Shown: positions 27,770-36,170, counted from the stretch's first letter. The stretch is DNA of 64,000 bases from Roseisolibacter agri (GCF_030159095.1 NZ_BRXS01000004.1:1-64000), one strand, 5' to 3'. Notes: generated by a model from the letters alone, not told the origin. Translations and numbers: made by a program.

Positions 27770-29819
27770 TGCGGCTCGCGATCAGCGTCGCCACCGCCAT
27801 GATCGTCTCCTGCGGGTTCACGCCGAGCGCGGTCGGGAGCACGCTGCCGTCGGCGACGTAGAGCCCGGGGACGCCGCGCACCTGGCCGTCGGGCGTGCAC
27901 GTGCTGCGCCGCGGGTCGGTGCCGAATCGGCACGTGCCGTTCACGTGCGCCGACAGCACCGTGAGCTGGTTCGGCCCGCAGGGCAGCGTCTCGAACAGCG
28001 ACAGGTCGGCCGCGCTGCGGATGCGATGCTCGCGCGGATGCAGCGCCGTGACCTCGCGCGCGCCCGCGGCGAGGTGCAGCCGCGCGGTCGCGGCCAGCCC
28101 GCGCCGCATCGTGCGGAGGTCCGCGTCGCCCAGGCGGTAGTCGATCACCGGACGCCCGCGCCGGTCCACGCGCACCGCGCCGTTCGAGACGCCGGTGTCG
28201 GCGCCGTCGCGCACGAGCACGATCATCGCGCCCATGCGCGCGAAGTCCCGCATGCGCGCGCGGTGCGTCGCGCCGAACCCCGGCAGCGCGACCGACGCGA
28301 TTGCCGGATAGAGCGGCGGGCACTCGACCCAGAAGCCGTAGCCGTCGTCGCCGCGCTGGAACTCGTCGCAGACGCTCGAGAGCGGGATTCCGGCCGCGCC
28401 GTACATCTCGCGGTCGTACGTGCCGATCAGCGCGGTCGTCGGATGCAGCCGCAGCCAGCGCCCCACGGCGGCGGCGCCGAGCGCGGAGCGGAGCAGGATC
28501 GACGGCGTGCCGACGGCACCGCCGGCGAGCACCACGAGCGGCGCCTCGATGGTCACGCGCCCGCGCGCCGCCCGCGTGTCGCGATCGACGACGGTCGCGT
28601 GCACGCGCTTGAGCGGCGCGATTCCGCCGCGCTCCGCCACCTCGACGCGATCGACGCGCACGTCGGTGTACAGCCGCGCGCCGGCGCGCAGCGCGCGTGG
28701 GAGGTAGACCGCCTGCGCCCCCTGTCGCGCGCCGTAGCGGCAGCCCAGCCCGCACGTGCCGGCACGCACGCAGCCGCGCGTGTTGATGCGCGCCGCCTGG
28801 GCGCTCCACCCCAGCGCTCGCGCGCCGTCCAGCAGCGCGCGGTTGCCCGGCGAGTGCGCGTCGTCGGGCACGCAGCGCGTGTGCGTCTCGCGCTCGATCT
28901 GGGCGAACAGCGGCGCCATCTCGTGCGGGCGCATCCCGTCCGCGCCATGGTCGCGCGTCCACTCGTCCAGCACCCATTCGGGCGTCCGCAGCATGACGAG
29001 CCAGTTGACCGTCGTGCCGCCGCCCACCGCGCGCCCCTGCAGGATCGAGATCGAGAGATCGGCGGTCGCGCGCGTCGCCGCGTCCGCGTACAGGCGCGGC
29101 GTCATCTCGGCCTCGCGCTCGCTGAAGTCGGACGGCTGCCACCACGCGCCCTCCTCCAGCAGCACGACGTCGTGGCCGGCCTCCGCGAGGCGCGCGGCGA
29201 CCACCGCGCCGCCGGCGCCCGTGCCGACGACGCACACGCCCACGCGCAGCACCGTGTCGGGCGCCAGCCGTGCGCCTGGCGTCACACCGTCGGGGAGGTG
29301 CGTGGGCTCCGCCGTGCGTCGCGCGACCGCGTCCCACGGCGCCTCCGTGCGCAGCACCGGCTCGTCGTCCGACGTCACGCCGGGCAGCGGGCCCTCCCAC
29401 GGCAGCGCCGGCGCGCGGCGGTGCAGGGGACCGTGCACGCCGATCCCCGCGGCTCCCTCGTCGCGCGCGTAGTAGGTCGAGAGGATCAGCCGGCGGAACG
29501 CCTGGAACGCGGTGCGCTGCAGCCCCACGCCGCTCGACTCCCACGCACGCAGCACGGCGTCCTGCGTCGCGGCGTCGCATGCGCTGAAGCGGCGCGGCCG
29601 TGCCGCCGTGAGCACGCCCGTCAGCGCGCTGTCGAACGCCGTCAGCAGCGTGGCGACGCGACCGGCATCCACCGCGTCGCCGGCGGCGAGGCGCTCCTCC
29701 ACCGCCGCCGCGAGATCCACACGCGCGTCGGCGTCGCCGTCGTAGGCGGACGGCGCGATGCGGCGGCACAGCGCGTCGAGCGCGCGTCGCTGTCCCGCGG
29801 AGAGTGCGAAGGCGGTCAT
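27744..29819 (-). CDS. GMC-type FAD oxidoreductase with N-terminal gluconate 2-dehydrogenase subunit 3-like domain
   Basis: A 691-residue flavoprotein. The N-terminal ~150 residues are helical and resemble the gluconate dehydrogenase small subunit (subunit 3), fused here to the catalytic part. The dinucleotide-binding motif [17 protein letters not shown] begins around residue 200, [13 protein letters not shown] follows, and a Cys-rich segment [17 protein letters not shown] is typical of GMC alcohol and long-chain alcohol oxidases. The catalytic histidine region is [13 protein letters not shown] and the C-terminal Asn-Pro appears in [11 protein letters not shown]. The substrate is likely a sugar, alcohol or sterol. 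No signal peptide is evident. It lies 53 bp downstream of the GH15 gene on the same strand. Confidence 0.88.
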   Translation of the reverse strand: MTAFALSAGQRRALDALCRRIAPSAYDGDADARVDLAAAVEERLAAGDAVDAGRVATLLTAFDSALTGVLTAARPRRFSACDAATQDAVLRAWESSGVGLQRTAFQAFRRLILSTYYARDEGAAGIGVHGPLHRRAPALPWEGPLPGVTSDDEPVLRTEAPWDAVARRTAEPTHLPDGVTPGARLAPDTVLRVGVCVVGTGAGGAVVAARLAEAGHDVVLLEEGAWWQPSDFSEREAEMTPRLYADAATRATADLSISILQGRAVGGGTTVNWLVMLRTPEWVLDEWTRDHGADGMRPHEMAPLFAQIERETHTRCVPDDAHSPGNRALLDGARALGWSAQAARINTRGCVRAGTCGLGCRYGARQGAQAVYLPRALRAGARLYTDVRVDRVEVAERGGIAPLKRVHATVVDRDTRAARGRVTIEAPLVVLAGGAVGTPSILLRSALGAAAVGRWLRLHPTTALIGTYDREMYGAAGIPLSSVCDEFQRGDDGYGFWVECPPLYPAIASVALPGFGATHRARMRDFARMGAMIVLVRDGADTGVSNGAVRVDRRGRPVIDYRLGDADLRTMRRGLAATARLHLAAGAREVTALHPREHRIRSAADLSLFETLPCGPNQLTVLSAHVNGTCRFGTDPRRSTCTPDGQVRGVPGLYVADGSVLPTALGVNPQETIMAVATLIASRITARHPTG

Positions 29820-29872
29820 GACGCGGCGGAAGGTGCGCTCCGCGCGCGCCGACGCGCAACGGCGAGCGCCGC

Positions 29873-31726
29873 TCAGCGGCGCTCGCCGGTCTCCTGGACG
29901 CCGTTCCCGTTCTTCGCCGCGCGCTGTGCCGCGGGGCGCAGCCGCGCCGGCATCGCGCGCGCGAGGTTGAACGCCGTCCCCACGACGCCGACGTGCGAGA
30001 ACGCCTGCGGGAAGTTGCCGACCTGCCGCCGCAGGCGTGGATCGTACTCCTCCGCCAGCAGCCCCACGTCGTTGCGCAGCGCGAGCAGTCGCTCGAACAT
30101 CGCGCGCGCGTCGTCGTGGCGGCCCTGCAGCACGTAGTTGTCCGCGAGCCAGAAGCTGCACGCGAGGAAGGCGCCCTCGCCCGGCGGCAGGCCGTCGTCG
30201 GTCTCGCGCGTGTCGTAGCGCATCACCAGCCCGTCGAGCATCAGGCGCTGCTCGATCGCCGCCACGGTGCCGCGCACGCGCGGGTCGTCGGGCGGCAGGA
30301 AGCCGACGAGCGGGATGAGCAGCAGGCTCGCGTCGAGCTGCTGCGAGCCGTACGCCTGCACGAACGTGTTGCGCGACGCGTCGAACGCGCGCTCGCAGAC
30401 GTCGGCGTGCACGCGCCGGCGCAGCGCGCGCCACCGGTCCACGGGCCCCTCGACCTCGAAGTGCTCGACGGCGCGGATCACGCGGTCCAGCGCCACCCAC
30501 GTCATGACCTTCGAGTGCGTGAAGTGCTGGCGGCCGCCGCGCACCTCCCACAGCCCCTCGTCCGGGCGGTCCCACACGGTCTCCAGGTGGCCGAGCATCG
30601 AGCAGGCGAGCTGCCAGGCCTCGGGGCTCCCGGGCAGACCGCCGCGCCGCGCCTGGAAGAGCGCGTCCAGCACCTCGCCGTAGACGTCGAGCTGCAGCTG
30701 GTCGGCCGCGGCGTTCCCCACGCGCACGGGGCGCGAGCCCTCGTAGCCCGGCAGCCACGGCACCTCCCACTCGCGCAGCAGCCGCTCGCCGGCCAGCCCG
30801 TAGAGGATCTGCAGCTGCGACGGGCTCCCTGCGGCGGCGCGCAGCAGCCAGTCGCGCCACGCGCCCGCCTCGTCGTAGTAGCCCGCGTCCATGAGCGCGA
30901 GCAGCGTCAGCGTCGCGTCGCGCAGCCAGCAGTAGCGGTAGTCCCAGTTGCGCGTGCCGCCGATCTGCTCGGGGAGCGACGTCGTGGGCGCGGCGACGAT
31001 GCCGCCGGTCGGCTGGTAGGTGAGCGCCTTGAGCGTCAGCAGCGAGCGCATCACCGCGTCGCGCCACTCGCCCTCGTAGCGGCAGCGCGCGGCCCACGTC
31101 GTCCAGAACGTCTCGGTGTCCGCGAGCGCGGCGAGCGGGTCGACGGGCGTCGGCGCCACGAGGTGCGACGGGGCGTGCGTCATCACGAAGGCGACCGTCT
31201 CGCCCGCGCCCACCGTGAACTCGCCGACGGTGGTCAGGTGCTCGCCGTGCAGCGGCACGTCGGTGCGCAGCACGATCATGTCCGGGCCTGCGATCGCGCG
31301 CAGCGCGCCGTGCGGCGAGCCGTCGTTCATCTGCGTCACCCACGGGACCGTCGTGCCGTAGTCGAAGCGCAGCACCAGCTCCGTGCGCATCGCGACGCGG
31401 CCGCGCCGGCCGATCACCAGCCGCACGAGGTCCGACTGGCGGCCGCGCAGCGGCATGAAGTCGATCACCGTGACGGCGCCGTCGCCCGTGACCCAGTCGG
31501 TCTCGAGGATCAGCGTGTCGCCGCGGTAGCGCCGCCAGCTCCGCGCGTCGGGGTCACGCGGCGCCACCAGCCAGCGTCCGTGCTCCGGGCCACCCAACAG
31601 CGCGGCGAAGGCCGCGCCCGAGTCGAAGCGCGGCCAGCAGAGCCAGTCGATCGAGCCGTCGGCGCCCACCAGCGCCGCGGTCTCGCAGTCCCCGAGCAGC
31701 GCGTAGTCCTCGATGCGGCCGGCCAT
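29873..31726 (-). CDS. Glycoside hydrolase family 15 protein (glucoamylase / trehalase-like)
   Basis: A 617-residue GH15 enzyme without a signal peptide. It starts with IEDYALLGDCETAALVGADGSIDWLCWPRFDS, the usual opening of bacterial GH15 proteins. The (alpha/alpha)6 barrel contains TRNWDYRYCWLRDATLTL and GLWEVRGGRQHFTHSKV, with the general acid in this second block, and LLAEEYDPRLRRQVGNFPQAFSH near the C-terminus with the catalytic base. Family members hydrolyse terminal alpha-glucosyl bonds, in starch-derived oligomers or trehalose. It is followed by the GMC gene on the same strand (53 bp) and preceded by the M15-like gene (42 bp), so the three may be co-transcribed. Confidence 0.92.
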   Translation of the reverse strand: MAGRIEDYALLGDCETAALVGADGSIDWLCWPRFDSGAAFAALLGGPEHGRWLVAPRDPDARSWRRYRGDTLILETDWVTGDGAVTVIDFMPLRGRQSDLVRLVIGRRGRVAMRTELVLRFDYGTTVPWVTQMNDGSPHGALRAIAGPDMIVLRTDVPLHGEHLTTVGEFTVGAGETVAFVMTHAPSHLVAPTPVDPLAALADTETFWTTWAARCRYEGEWRDAVMRSLLTLKALTYQPTGGIVAAPTTSLPEQIGGTRNWDYRYCWLRDATLTLLALMDAGYYDEAGAWRDWLLRAAAGSPSQLQILYGLAGERLLREWEVPWLPGYEGSRPVRVGNAAADQLQLDVYGEVLDALFQARRGGLPGSPEAWQLACSMLGHLETVWDRPDEGLWEVRGGRQHFTHSKVMTWVALDRVIRAVEHFEVEGPVDRWRALRRRVHADVCERAFDASRNTFVQAYGSQQLDASLLLIPLVGFLPPDDPRVRGTVAAIEQRLMLDGLVMRYDTRETDDGLPPGEGAFLACSFWLADNYVLQGRHDDARAMFERLLALRNDVGLLAEEYDPRLRRQVGNFPQAFSHVGVVGTAFNLARAMPARLRPAAQRAAKNGNGVQETGERR

Positions 31727-31768
31727 GCCTCGTGGGCGAGAGTGGACCCGCCGGCCGCCCGCGGGCGG

Positions 31769-32626
31769 TCAGGCGCCCCCGAGGCTCCCGAGCGGGGAGG
31801 CGCCGCCGCCCGCGACGGGCGACGTACGCGTCCCACGCCAACGCACGATCACGACCATCGCGCCGGCGAGCACGGCGGCGAGCACGGCGGCGAGCGCACC
31901 CCCGAGCCCGGTCGACGCGGGGAAGCGAGCCTCCGGCGTCGCCGGCGCGACCACCGTCGCCGGCGCGACCGCCGCGACGGTCACCGGGGCATGCACCTCG
32001 GGCTCGGCGCGCGCCGGGGCGGGCGCCGGCTTCGCGGCGTCCAGCTTCGCGACGTACGCCCGGTACGCGGCCGGGAAGACCGCCACGTGGTAGTGCGGGG
32101 GGCGCTGCTCGCGCGTCACGTCGAGCACTCCCGCACGCTCCAGCGCCAGCAGCGTGCGCTCCAGCCAGCGGCGGCTCTCGGCGTTCGCGGGGACGCGGAG
32201 GTCCATGGCGATGCCGGCGGGGTGCACGGAGAGGCGGTGCGCGTTCGCGGGCTGCTCGTCCAGCGGGCGCACGAGGCTCGTGACGACGAGCGGGTCGCCG
32301 GTCGCGGCGCGGTACTGCGCGGCCAGCCGCTCGACGAGCAGGCGCACCTCGGGACGCGCGACCTTGTGGCCGACGCTCTCGAGGACGATGTAGTCCGCGT
32401 TCCCGGGCACCGGCTCGAGCGCGCCGTCGGCGACGAGCCGGTCGACGCGCGCCTCGGTGCGCGAGAAGGCGAGCCCCTCCGACTCGGCCACCCGGTGCTG
32501 GCGGACCATCGACGCCATCGAGCCGCCGAGGGCGGTCGGGTTCGCCGACGCCACGGCCGGCGCGAGGGCGAGCGCGAGGGCGAGCGCGAGCAGCAGGGCA
32601 GGGCCTGCACGGCGGGTGCGGGTCAT
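31769..32626 (-). CDS. DUF5715 / M15-type metallopeptidase-like protein with C-terminal membrane anchor
   Basis: A 285-residue protein. A signal peptide (LLLALALALALAPAVASA) is followed by a domain carrying a zinc D,D-/L,D-peptidase signature: SVHPAGIAMDLR, matching S-x-H-x-x-G-x-A-x-D, then PPHYHVAVFP as second His-containing motif. This is the pattern of M15/YcbK-type peptidoglycan peptidases. After a Pro/Ala/Val-rich linker the C-terminus has one transmembrane helix (LAAVLAAVLAGAMVVIV), unusual for the family, then a basic and glycine-rich tail. I chose the ATG at 32626; the frame stays open upstream across the repeats at 32.73-32.87 kb, but that part is RRTE-like repeat noise. Probably a cell-wall enzyme. 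Confidence 0.65.
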   Translation of the reverse strand: MTRTRRAGPALLLALALALALAPAVASANPTALGGSMASMVRQHRVAESEGLAFSRTEARVDRLVADGALEPVPGNADYIVLESVGHKVARPEVRLLVERLAAQYRAATGDPLVVTSLVRPLDEQPANAHRLSVHPAGIAMDLRVPANAESRRWLERTLLALERAGVLDVTREQRPPHYHVAVFPAAYRAYVAKLDAAKPAPAPARAEPEVHAPVTVAAVAPATVVAPATPEARFPASTGLGGALAAVLAAVLAGAMVVIVRWRGTRTSPVAGGGASPLGSLGGA

Positions 32627-32727
32627 GGCGGGCGTCGCTCGGAGTCGGGACCCGGCGTCACGGGGCGTGACGCGGATCACATGTTTATACCCGCGGCGGC
32701 CGTGGCGTTCCGCCCCGACTTGGTGAA

Positions 32728-32873
32728 GCGGAGGACGGAACGGCGGAGGACGATGCAGCGGAGGACGGAGGAGCGTGAGACGATACGGCGGCTTCTTCCG
32801 GCTTGACGCTGCAGGCCATGGGGGCCGCCGCTCCGTTCCACGCCCCATCGTCCTCCGCCGTTCCGTCCTCCGC
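32728..32873. repeat. 28-bp perfect inverted repeat with degenerate GGAGGACGGAACGG units
   Basis: The arms at 32728-32755 and 32846-32873 are exact reverse complements over 28 bp, separated by 90 bp. Each arm is built from degenerate units: GCGGAGGACGGAAC, GGCGGAGGACGATG and, inside the loop, GCGGAGGACGGAGGAG on the left; TCGTCCTCCGCC and TTCCGTCCTCCGC on the right. The structure could form a long hairpin or cruciform. It lies between the M15-like gene start and the terminator palindrome of the tRNA cluster and explains most of the 319-bp gap between those genes. It contains no recognised gene. Confidence 0.85.
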
Positions 32874-32892
32874 GGTTCCGTTCTCCGCCGCA

Positions 32893-32938
32893 ACGAAAAA
32901 GTCCCCGCCGACTGCGCAGTCGGCGGGGACTTTTTCGT
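32893..32938 (-). terminator. 46-bp perfect palindrome, terminator of the tRNA cluster
   Basis: A perfect palindrome centred between 32915 and 32916. Its arms run from ACGAAAAAGTCCCC through CGACTGC and back, so each strand has a GC stem followed by five T residues. It sits 8 bp downstream of tRNA-Pro (minus strand) and is the strongest classical intrinsic terminator in the window. It can act in both directions. Confidence 0.9.
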
Positions 32939-32945
32939 GTGGTAG

Positions 32946-33019
32946 TCGGGGCGACTGGATTTGAACCAGCGACCTCCTGCTCCCGAAGCAGGCGCTCTAC
33001 CGGGCTAAGCTACGCCCCG
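32946..33019 (-). tRNA. tRNA-Pro (anticodon CGG)
   Basis: Minus-strand cloverleaf: acceptor CGGGGCG/CGCCCCG, D-arm GCTT-AGCCCGGTA-GAGC, anticodon stem CCTGC/GCAGG around TTCGGGA (anticodon CGG, reading CCG), T-arm GCTGG-TTCAAAT-CCAGT (one mismatch-like closing pair). CCA is not encoded. Last gene of the five-tRNA group. Confidence 0.95.
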
Positions 33020-33079
33020 ATCCTGCATGTCCGAAAAGGACAGCGGTGATCGTTCCCCGCGAAGAGAAGATCACCGCAG

Positions 33080-33153
33080 CGCGCCCGTCAGGACTCGAAC
33101 CTGAAACCTTCTGATCCGTAGTCAGATGCTCTATCCAATTGAGCTACGGGCGC
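33080..33153 (-). tRNA. tRNA-Arg (anticodon ACG)
   Basis: Minus-strand cloverleaf: acceptor GCGCCCG/CGGGCGC, D-arm GCTC-AATTGGATA-GAGC, anticodon stem TCTGA/TCAGA around CTACGGA (anticodon ACG, expected to be converted to ICG by TadA), T-arm TCAGG-TTCGAGT-CCTGA. CCA is not encoded. A weak own promoter is possible: TTGACG at 33273-33278 on the minus strand with a poor TAGCTT 18 bp further. Confidence 0.95.
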
Positions 33154-33329
33154 TCGAACCGTCGTCGGCGCGGAACGCCGGGACGATCGTCGTACGGTGC
33201 TGCGACCTGCGGCAGAGGCCGGCGTCAGCCGGTTGCTCCGAGCGACAGAAGCTAGCCGGTCGCCGGGTCGCGCGTCAAGGCGACCGAGTGCAGCACACCG
33301 CGGCGCGCCCGGAGGCGCGTGCGGTCGAG

Positions 33330-33403
33330 TGGGCCGTACAAGACTCGAACTTGTGACCTCCACGATGTCAACGTGGCGCTCTAACCAACTGAGCTAACGG
33401 CCC
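33330..33403 (-). tRNA. tRNA-Val (anticodon GAC)
   Basis: Minus-strand cloverleaf: acceptor GGGCCGT/ACGGCCC, D-arm GCTC-AGTTGGTTA-GAGC, anticodon stem CCACG/CGTGG around TTGACAT (anticodon GAC), T-arm ACAAG-TTCGAGT-CTTGT. CCA is not encoded. It lies 44 bp downstream of tRNA-Gly, close enough for one transcript. Confidence 0.95.
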
Positions 33404-33447
33404 GAATTGTCAAACCCTCGACCCGCGCAGCTGACGGGGAGGGGCAG

Positions 33448-33520
33448 AGCGGGAAACGGGACTCGAACCCGCGACCCCAACCTTGGCAAGGTTGTGCTCT
33501 ACCAACTGAGCTATTCCCGC
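33448..33520 (-). tRNA. tRNA-Gly (anticodon GCC)
   Basis: Minus-strand cloverleaf: acceptor GCGGGAA/TTCCCGC, D-arm GCTC-AGTTGGTA-GAGC, anticodon stem CAACC/GGTTG around TTGCCAA (anticodon GCC), T-arm GCGGG-TTCGAGT-CCCGT. CCA is not encoded. Confidence 0.95.
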
Positions 33521-33653
33521 GAACGCCGCTGCCTGGAACAACAAAGGCCTTGGAACCCAAGGCCCAGGCGAGCGGGCGACTCCGCAATCGTTCGGCGCCT
33601 CACGCACGGTGCTTGCGACGTACCGTGGGTGACCTGCGACGCCGTGCCGGGTA

Positions 33654-33726
<73 letters not shown>

Positions 33727-33786
33727 GGCGTCCCGGTAGCGCATGGTGCGGCGAACCGCGCCGATGCGGCGTCCCAGGAACGAAGG

Positions 33787-33815
33787 ATCGTAGTCGCGTG
33801 TATCCCTGATGTCAA
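33787..33815 (-). promoter_or_regulatory. Sigma-70 type promoter of the tRNA cluster
   Basis: On the minus strand TTGACA (33815-33810) and TACGAT (33792-33787) are separated by exactly 17 bp, an almost consensus housekeeping promoter in otherwise very GC-rich DNA. The predicted start lies about 54 nt before tRNA-Ala. It could drive all five tRNA genes down to the palindromic terminator at 32893-32938. Confidence 0.75.
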
Positions 33816-34367
33816 GCGATCGGCAGGCGTCCTCGGGCTAGCGGAACCGTCAAGGGCAGGTAATTTGCAGCGCCCGCGGATACGTGTTCGTAACGGCTGT
33901 GTCGGCCGTTCGTCCCCTGCGGCGAAGGCCGGCGAGTGGCGCGACGGAACGCGCGTGCTGGATGCGAGGAAGACCGCATCGCCGGCCGGCGGAACATCGC
34001 GTGAAGGTGCGTCCGCAGCACCGCTGGGCCCAGCGGCGACGTTCCGTCCGATCGGTGTTCGCCACCGGTCGCGATGGATGCCGCACGACCGGGCAACGCT
34101 CGACCCGCGCCGTGCGCCACACGGCACAGGCGCGGCTGGTCGATTGGCATTGGTTCGGCTGCTGAACCGTCGCCTCCGCGACGGCCGGCGGCAGGTTCGC
34201 GTCCGACTCGAGCGTCCCGGCCCTCGTGCCGCCCCTCGATCCCACGCGCCCGCCGCCGGTCGTGCACCGGAGACCGACGGCTCCCACGCGCCGCGGCGCG
34301 CCCCCTGCGGGCGCGACGCACGCTCCCAACACACTTCCTCACGCGAACGCGTCTCAGGATACGCACG
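33816..34367. other. Long leader region upstream of the sigma factor gene, no gene seen
   Basis: About 550 bp lie between the tRNA promoter and the sigma factor start. Several open frames cross it on both strands but none has a ribosome-binding site or a recognisable product. A loose plus-strand promoter-like pair starting at TTGCAG (about 33862) is too weak to call. The length suggests an untranslated leader or a distant promoter for the sigma factor gene. Confidence 0.4.
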
Positions 34368-35258
34368 ATGACTGAAGTCAAGCGGAAGCGCCGCCGGGCC
34401 GCCGCGCCCGCGGGCATCGCGCCCAGCGAGCCGGAGCGCGACATCCTCGACCAGTACCTCTACGAGGTCAGCACCTATCCCCTGCTCAAGGGGGACGAGG
34501 AGATCCAGCTCGCGCGCAAGATCCGCAGCGGCGACCAGGACGCGCTCCAGGAGCTCGTGAAGCGGAACCTCCGCTTCGTCATCTCCGTCGCCAAGAAGTA
34601 CCAGAACCGCGGCCTCCCGCTCATCGACCTGATCGGCGAGGGGAACGTCGGCCTGCTCACCGCCGCCCGGAAGTTCGATCCCGACCAGGGCGTGAAGTTC
34701 ATCTCGTACGCGGTGTGGTGGATCCGCCAGGCGATCCTGTCGTCGCTCGCGCGCCAGGGCCGCACGGTCCGCGTGCCGCTCAACCGCACGGCCGACCTCT
34801 CGCGCATCATCAAGGCGAGCGAGATCCTCCGGCAGAAGCTCCGCCGCGAGCCCTCGCCCGAGGAGCTGGCGCAGCTCACCGGCCTCTCGGTCGACGTCGT
34901 GCAGTCGCTCGCCGCGCTCAACACCGGCGACGTCCGCCTCGACGCGCCGATGGACCCCGAGGGCGATCGCTCGCTCATCGAGCGCTTCGTCGCCGACGAG
35001 ATGCCCGACACGGAGGAGGAGGCGATGAACCGCTTCCTCACCGACGAAATCGAGACGGCGCTCAACACGCTGCCGCCGCGCGACGCCAAGGTCCTCCGCC
35101 TGTACTTCGGGCTCGAGGGCGGGCGCGAGCACACGCTCGAGGAGATCGGCTCGATGCTCGGCGTCACCCGCGAGCGCGTCCGCCAGCTCCGCGACCGTGC
35201 GCTCAAGCGGCTCCGCGAGGGCGACGTCGGCCGCGCGCTCGGCAGCTTCGCCGCCTGA
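34368..35258 (+). CDS. RNA polymerase sigma-70 family factor, RpoD/SigA-like (group 1/2)
   Basis: A 296-residue sigma factor. Region 1.2 begins at DILDQYLYEVSTYPLLKGDEE, region 2 is nearly canonical (RNLRFVISVAKKYQNRGLPL, LIGEGNVGLLTAARKFDP, YAVWWIRQAI for -10 recognition), region 3 follows (LRREPSPEELAQLTGLSVD), and region 4 ends with the helix-turn-helix YTLEEIG-like block GREHTLEEIGSMLGVTRERVRQLRDRALKRLR. It lacks region 1.1 and the non-conserved insert of E. coli RpoD, as is usual for short primary-like sigma factors; whether it is the essential sigma or a second RpoD-like factor cannot be told. The basic N-terminus (KRKRRRAA) is notable. The ATG at 34368 fits the homologous start. A hairpin terminator follows at 35292. 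Confidence 0.9.
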   Translation: MTEVKRKRRRAAAPAGIAPSEPERDILDQYLYEVSTYPLLKGDEEIQLARKIRSGDQDALQELVKRNLRFVISVAKKYQNRGLPLIDLIGEGNVGLLTAARKFDPDQGVKFISYAVWWIRQAILSSLARQGRTVRVPLNRTADLSRIIKASEILRQKLRREPSPEELAQLTGLSVDVVQSLAALNTGDVRLDAPMDPEGDRSLIERFVADEMPDTEEEAMNRFLTDEIETALNTLPPRDAKVLRLYFGLEGGREHTLEEIGSMLGVTRERVRQLRDRALKRLREGDVGRALGSFAA

Positions 35259-35291
35259 GGCGGCCCGACCGCACGCGCAGTCGCGCGAGAC

Positions 35292-35328
35292 ACGCGGGGC
35301 CCCGGGACGACGTCCCGGGGCCCCGCGT
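35292..35328 (+). terminator. Terminator after the sigma factor gene
   Basis: An 18-bp inverted repeat, arms ACGCGGGGCCCCGGGAC and GTCCCGGGGCCCCGCGT, begins 34 bp after the stop. It is followed by GCGTTCC, not a U run. Similar sequences end the rRNA operon and the atp operon. Confidence 0.8.
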
Positions 35329-35374
35329 GCGTTCCGCCCCCTCGGTCGGGCGGTGTGTCGAGCGACCGCCACAG

Positions 35375-35403
35375 TTGACACGTTACGGCTCGTTCACATT
35401 TTG
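35375..35403 (+). promoter_or_regulatory. Candidate promoter of the PEP-CTERM gene
   Basis: A perfect TTGACA (35375-35380) is followed 17 bp later by the AT-rich hexamer ATTTTG (35398-35403). The -10 match is weak but the region is clearly AT-rich against its surroundings, and the position, about 60 bp before the coding start, is right. Confidence 0.5.
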
Positions 35404-35464
35404 TGGCGTCCGTCACGGTCCCCCGCCGCGACGGCGTCACCGCTCACGTCGAGGGCTTCCGGTC

Positions 35465-36043
35465 ATGCACCGCCGTCTCCTGCAGGGTCTCGCCACCGCC
35501 GCCGCCGCATTCGCCATCGCCGCCGCGCCCGCGAGCGCCGAGGCGCAGTGCAGCGCCGGGTTCACGCTCACCAGCTACGCGGGCGGCTCGAGCTGCTTCC
35601 GCATCACCTCCGGGTCGACCAGCTGGTCGATCGCCAACGCCGAGGCGACCTCGCTCGGCGGCTGGCTCGCCGCGATCGGCTCGGCGGCGGAGAACGCGGC
35701 CGCGCGCAGCTTCATGGACGGCCTCATCGGCGGCAGCCAGTTCCACATCGGCTTCACGGACGCCGCGTCCGAGGGCGCGTTCGTCTGGTCCAACGGGCAG
35801 GCGGTGACCTACACGAACTGGAACCTGGGCGAGCCGAACGACGTCAACAACGAGGACGTCACCGAGATGCTGAGCACCGGGGCGTGGAACGACATCCAGG
35901 ACTCGCCCAACACGATTCGCTATGGCCTCATCGAGACGGCCGCGGTGAGCACCGTCCCCGAGCCGGCGACCGTCGGCCTGCTCGGCGCCGGCCTGGCCGT
36001 CCTCGGCGTCGCGGCCCGCCGTCGCCGCCGCGCGGTGGCCTGA
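35465..36043 (+). CDS. PEP-CTERM protein with C-type lectin-like domain
   Basis: A 192-residue exported protein. A signal peptide (residues 1-28, ending SAEA) leads into a C-type lectin-like domain: the Cys pair around CSAGFTL and CFRI, WSIANAEATSLGGWLAAIGSAAEN, and the carbohydrate/calcium-binding motifs EPNDVNNED and WNDI. EPN at that position is the mannose-type form in animal lectins, while WND is the conserved hallmark. The C-terminus is a full PEP-CTERM sorting signal: VPEPATVGLL, a hydrophobic helix, then RRRRR. Such proteins are processed by exosortase and fixed at the surface or in exopolysaccharide. No exosortase gene is in the window. Confidence 0.87.
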   Translation: MHRRLLQGLATAAAAFAIAAAPASAEAQCSAGFTLTSYAGGSSCFRITSGSTSWSIANAEATSLGGWLAAIGSAAENAAARSFMDGLIGGSQFHIGFTDAASEGAFVWSNGQAVTYTNWNLGEPNDVNNEDVTEMLSTGAWNDIQDSPNTIRYGLIETAAVSTVPEPATVGLLGAGLAVLGVAARRRRRAVA

Positions 36044-36066
36044 GCGACGCTGCTCGACCGACGGAG

Positions 36067-36099
36067 TGCGGGCCGCGGATTCCACCGCGGCCCGCATTT
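36067..36099 (+). terminator. Terminator after the PEP-CTERM gene
   Basis: A perfect 12-bp hairpin, TGCGGGCCGCGG (36067-36078) and CCGCGGCCCGCA (36085-36096) with loop ATTCCA, followed by TTTC. It separates the PEP-CTERM gene from the ABC ATPase gene. Confidence 0.75.
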
Positions 36100-36170
36100 C
36101 GTATCGGGGTGGGCTGTCCGGTGATAAGTTGCCGCGGGGTCATCCGCAGCCCGCAGTCCGCCGCCCAGTC

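Noticed and set aside
32627-32893. N-terminal extension of the M15-like gene through the inverted-repeat region
   Set aside because: Translated sequence is a repetitive RRTE-like string caused by the DNA repeats; a normal signal peptide starts at 32626.
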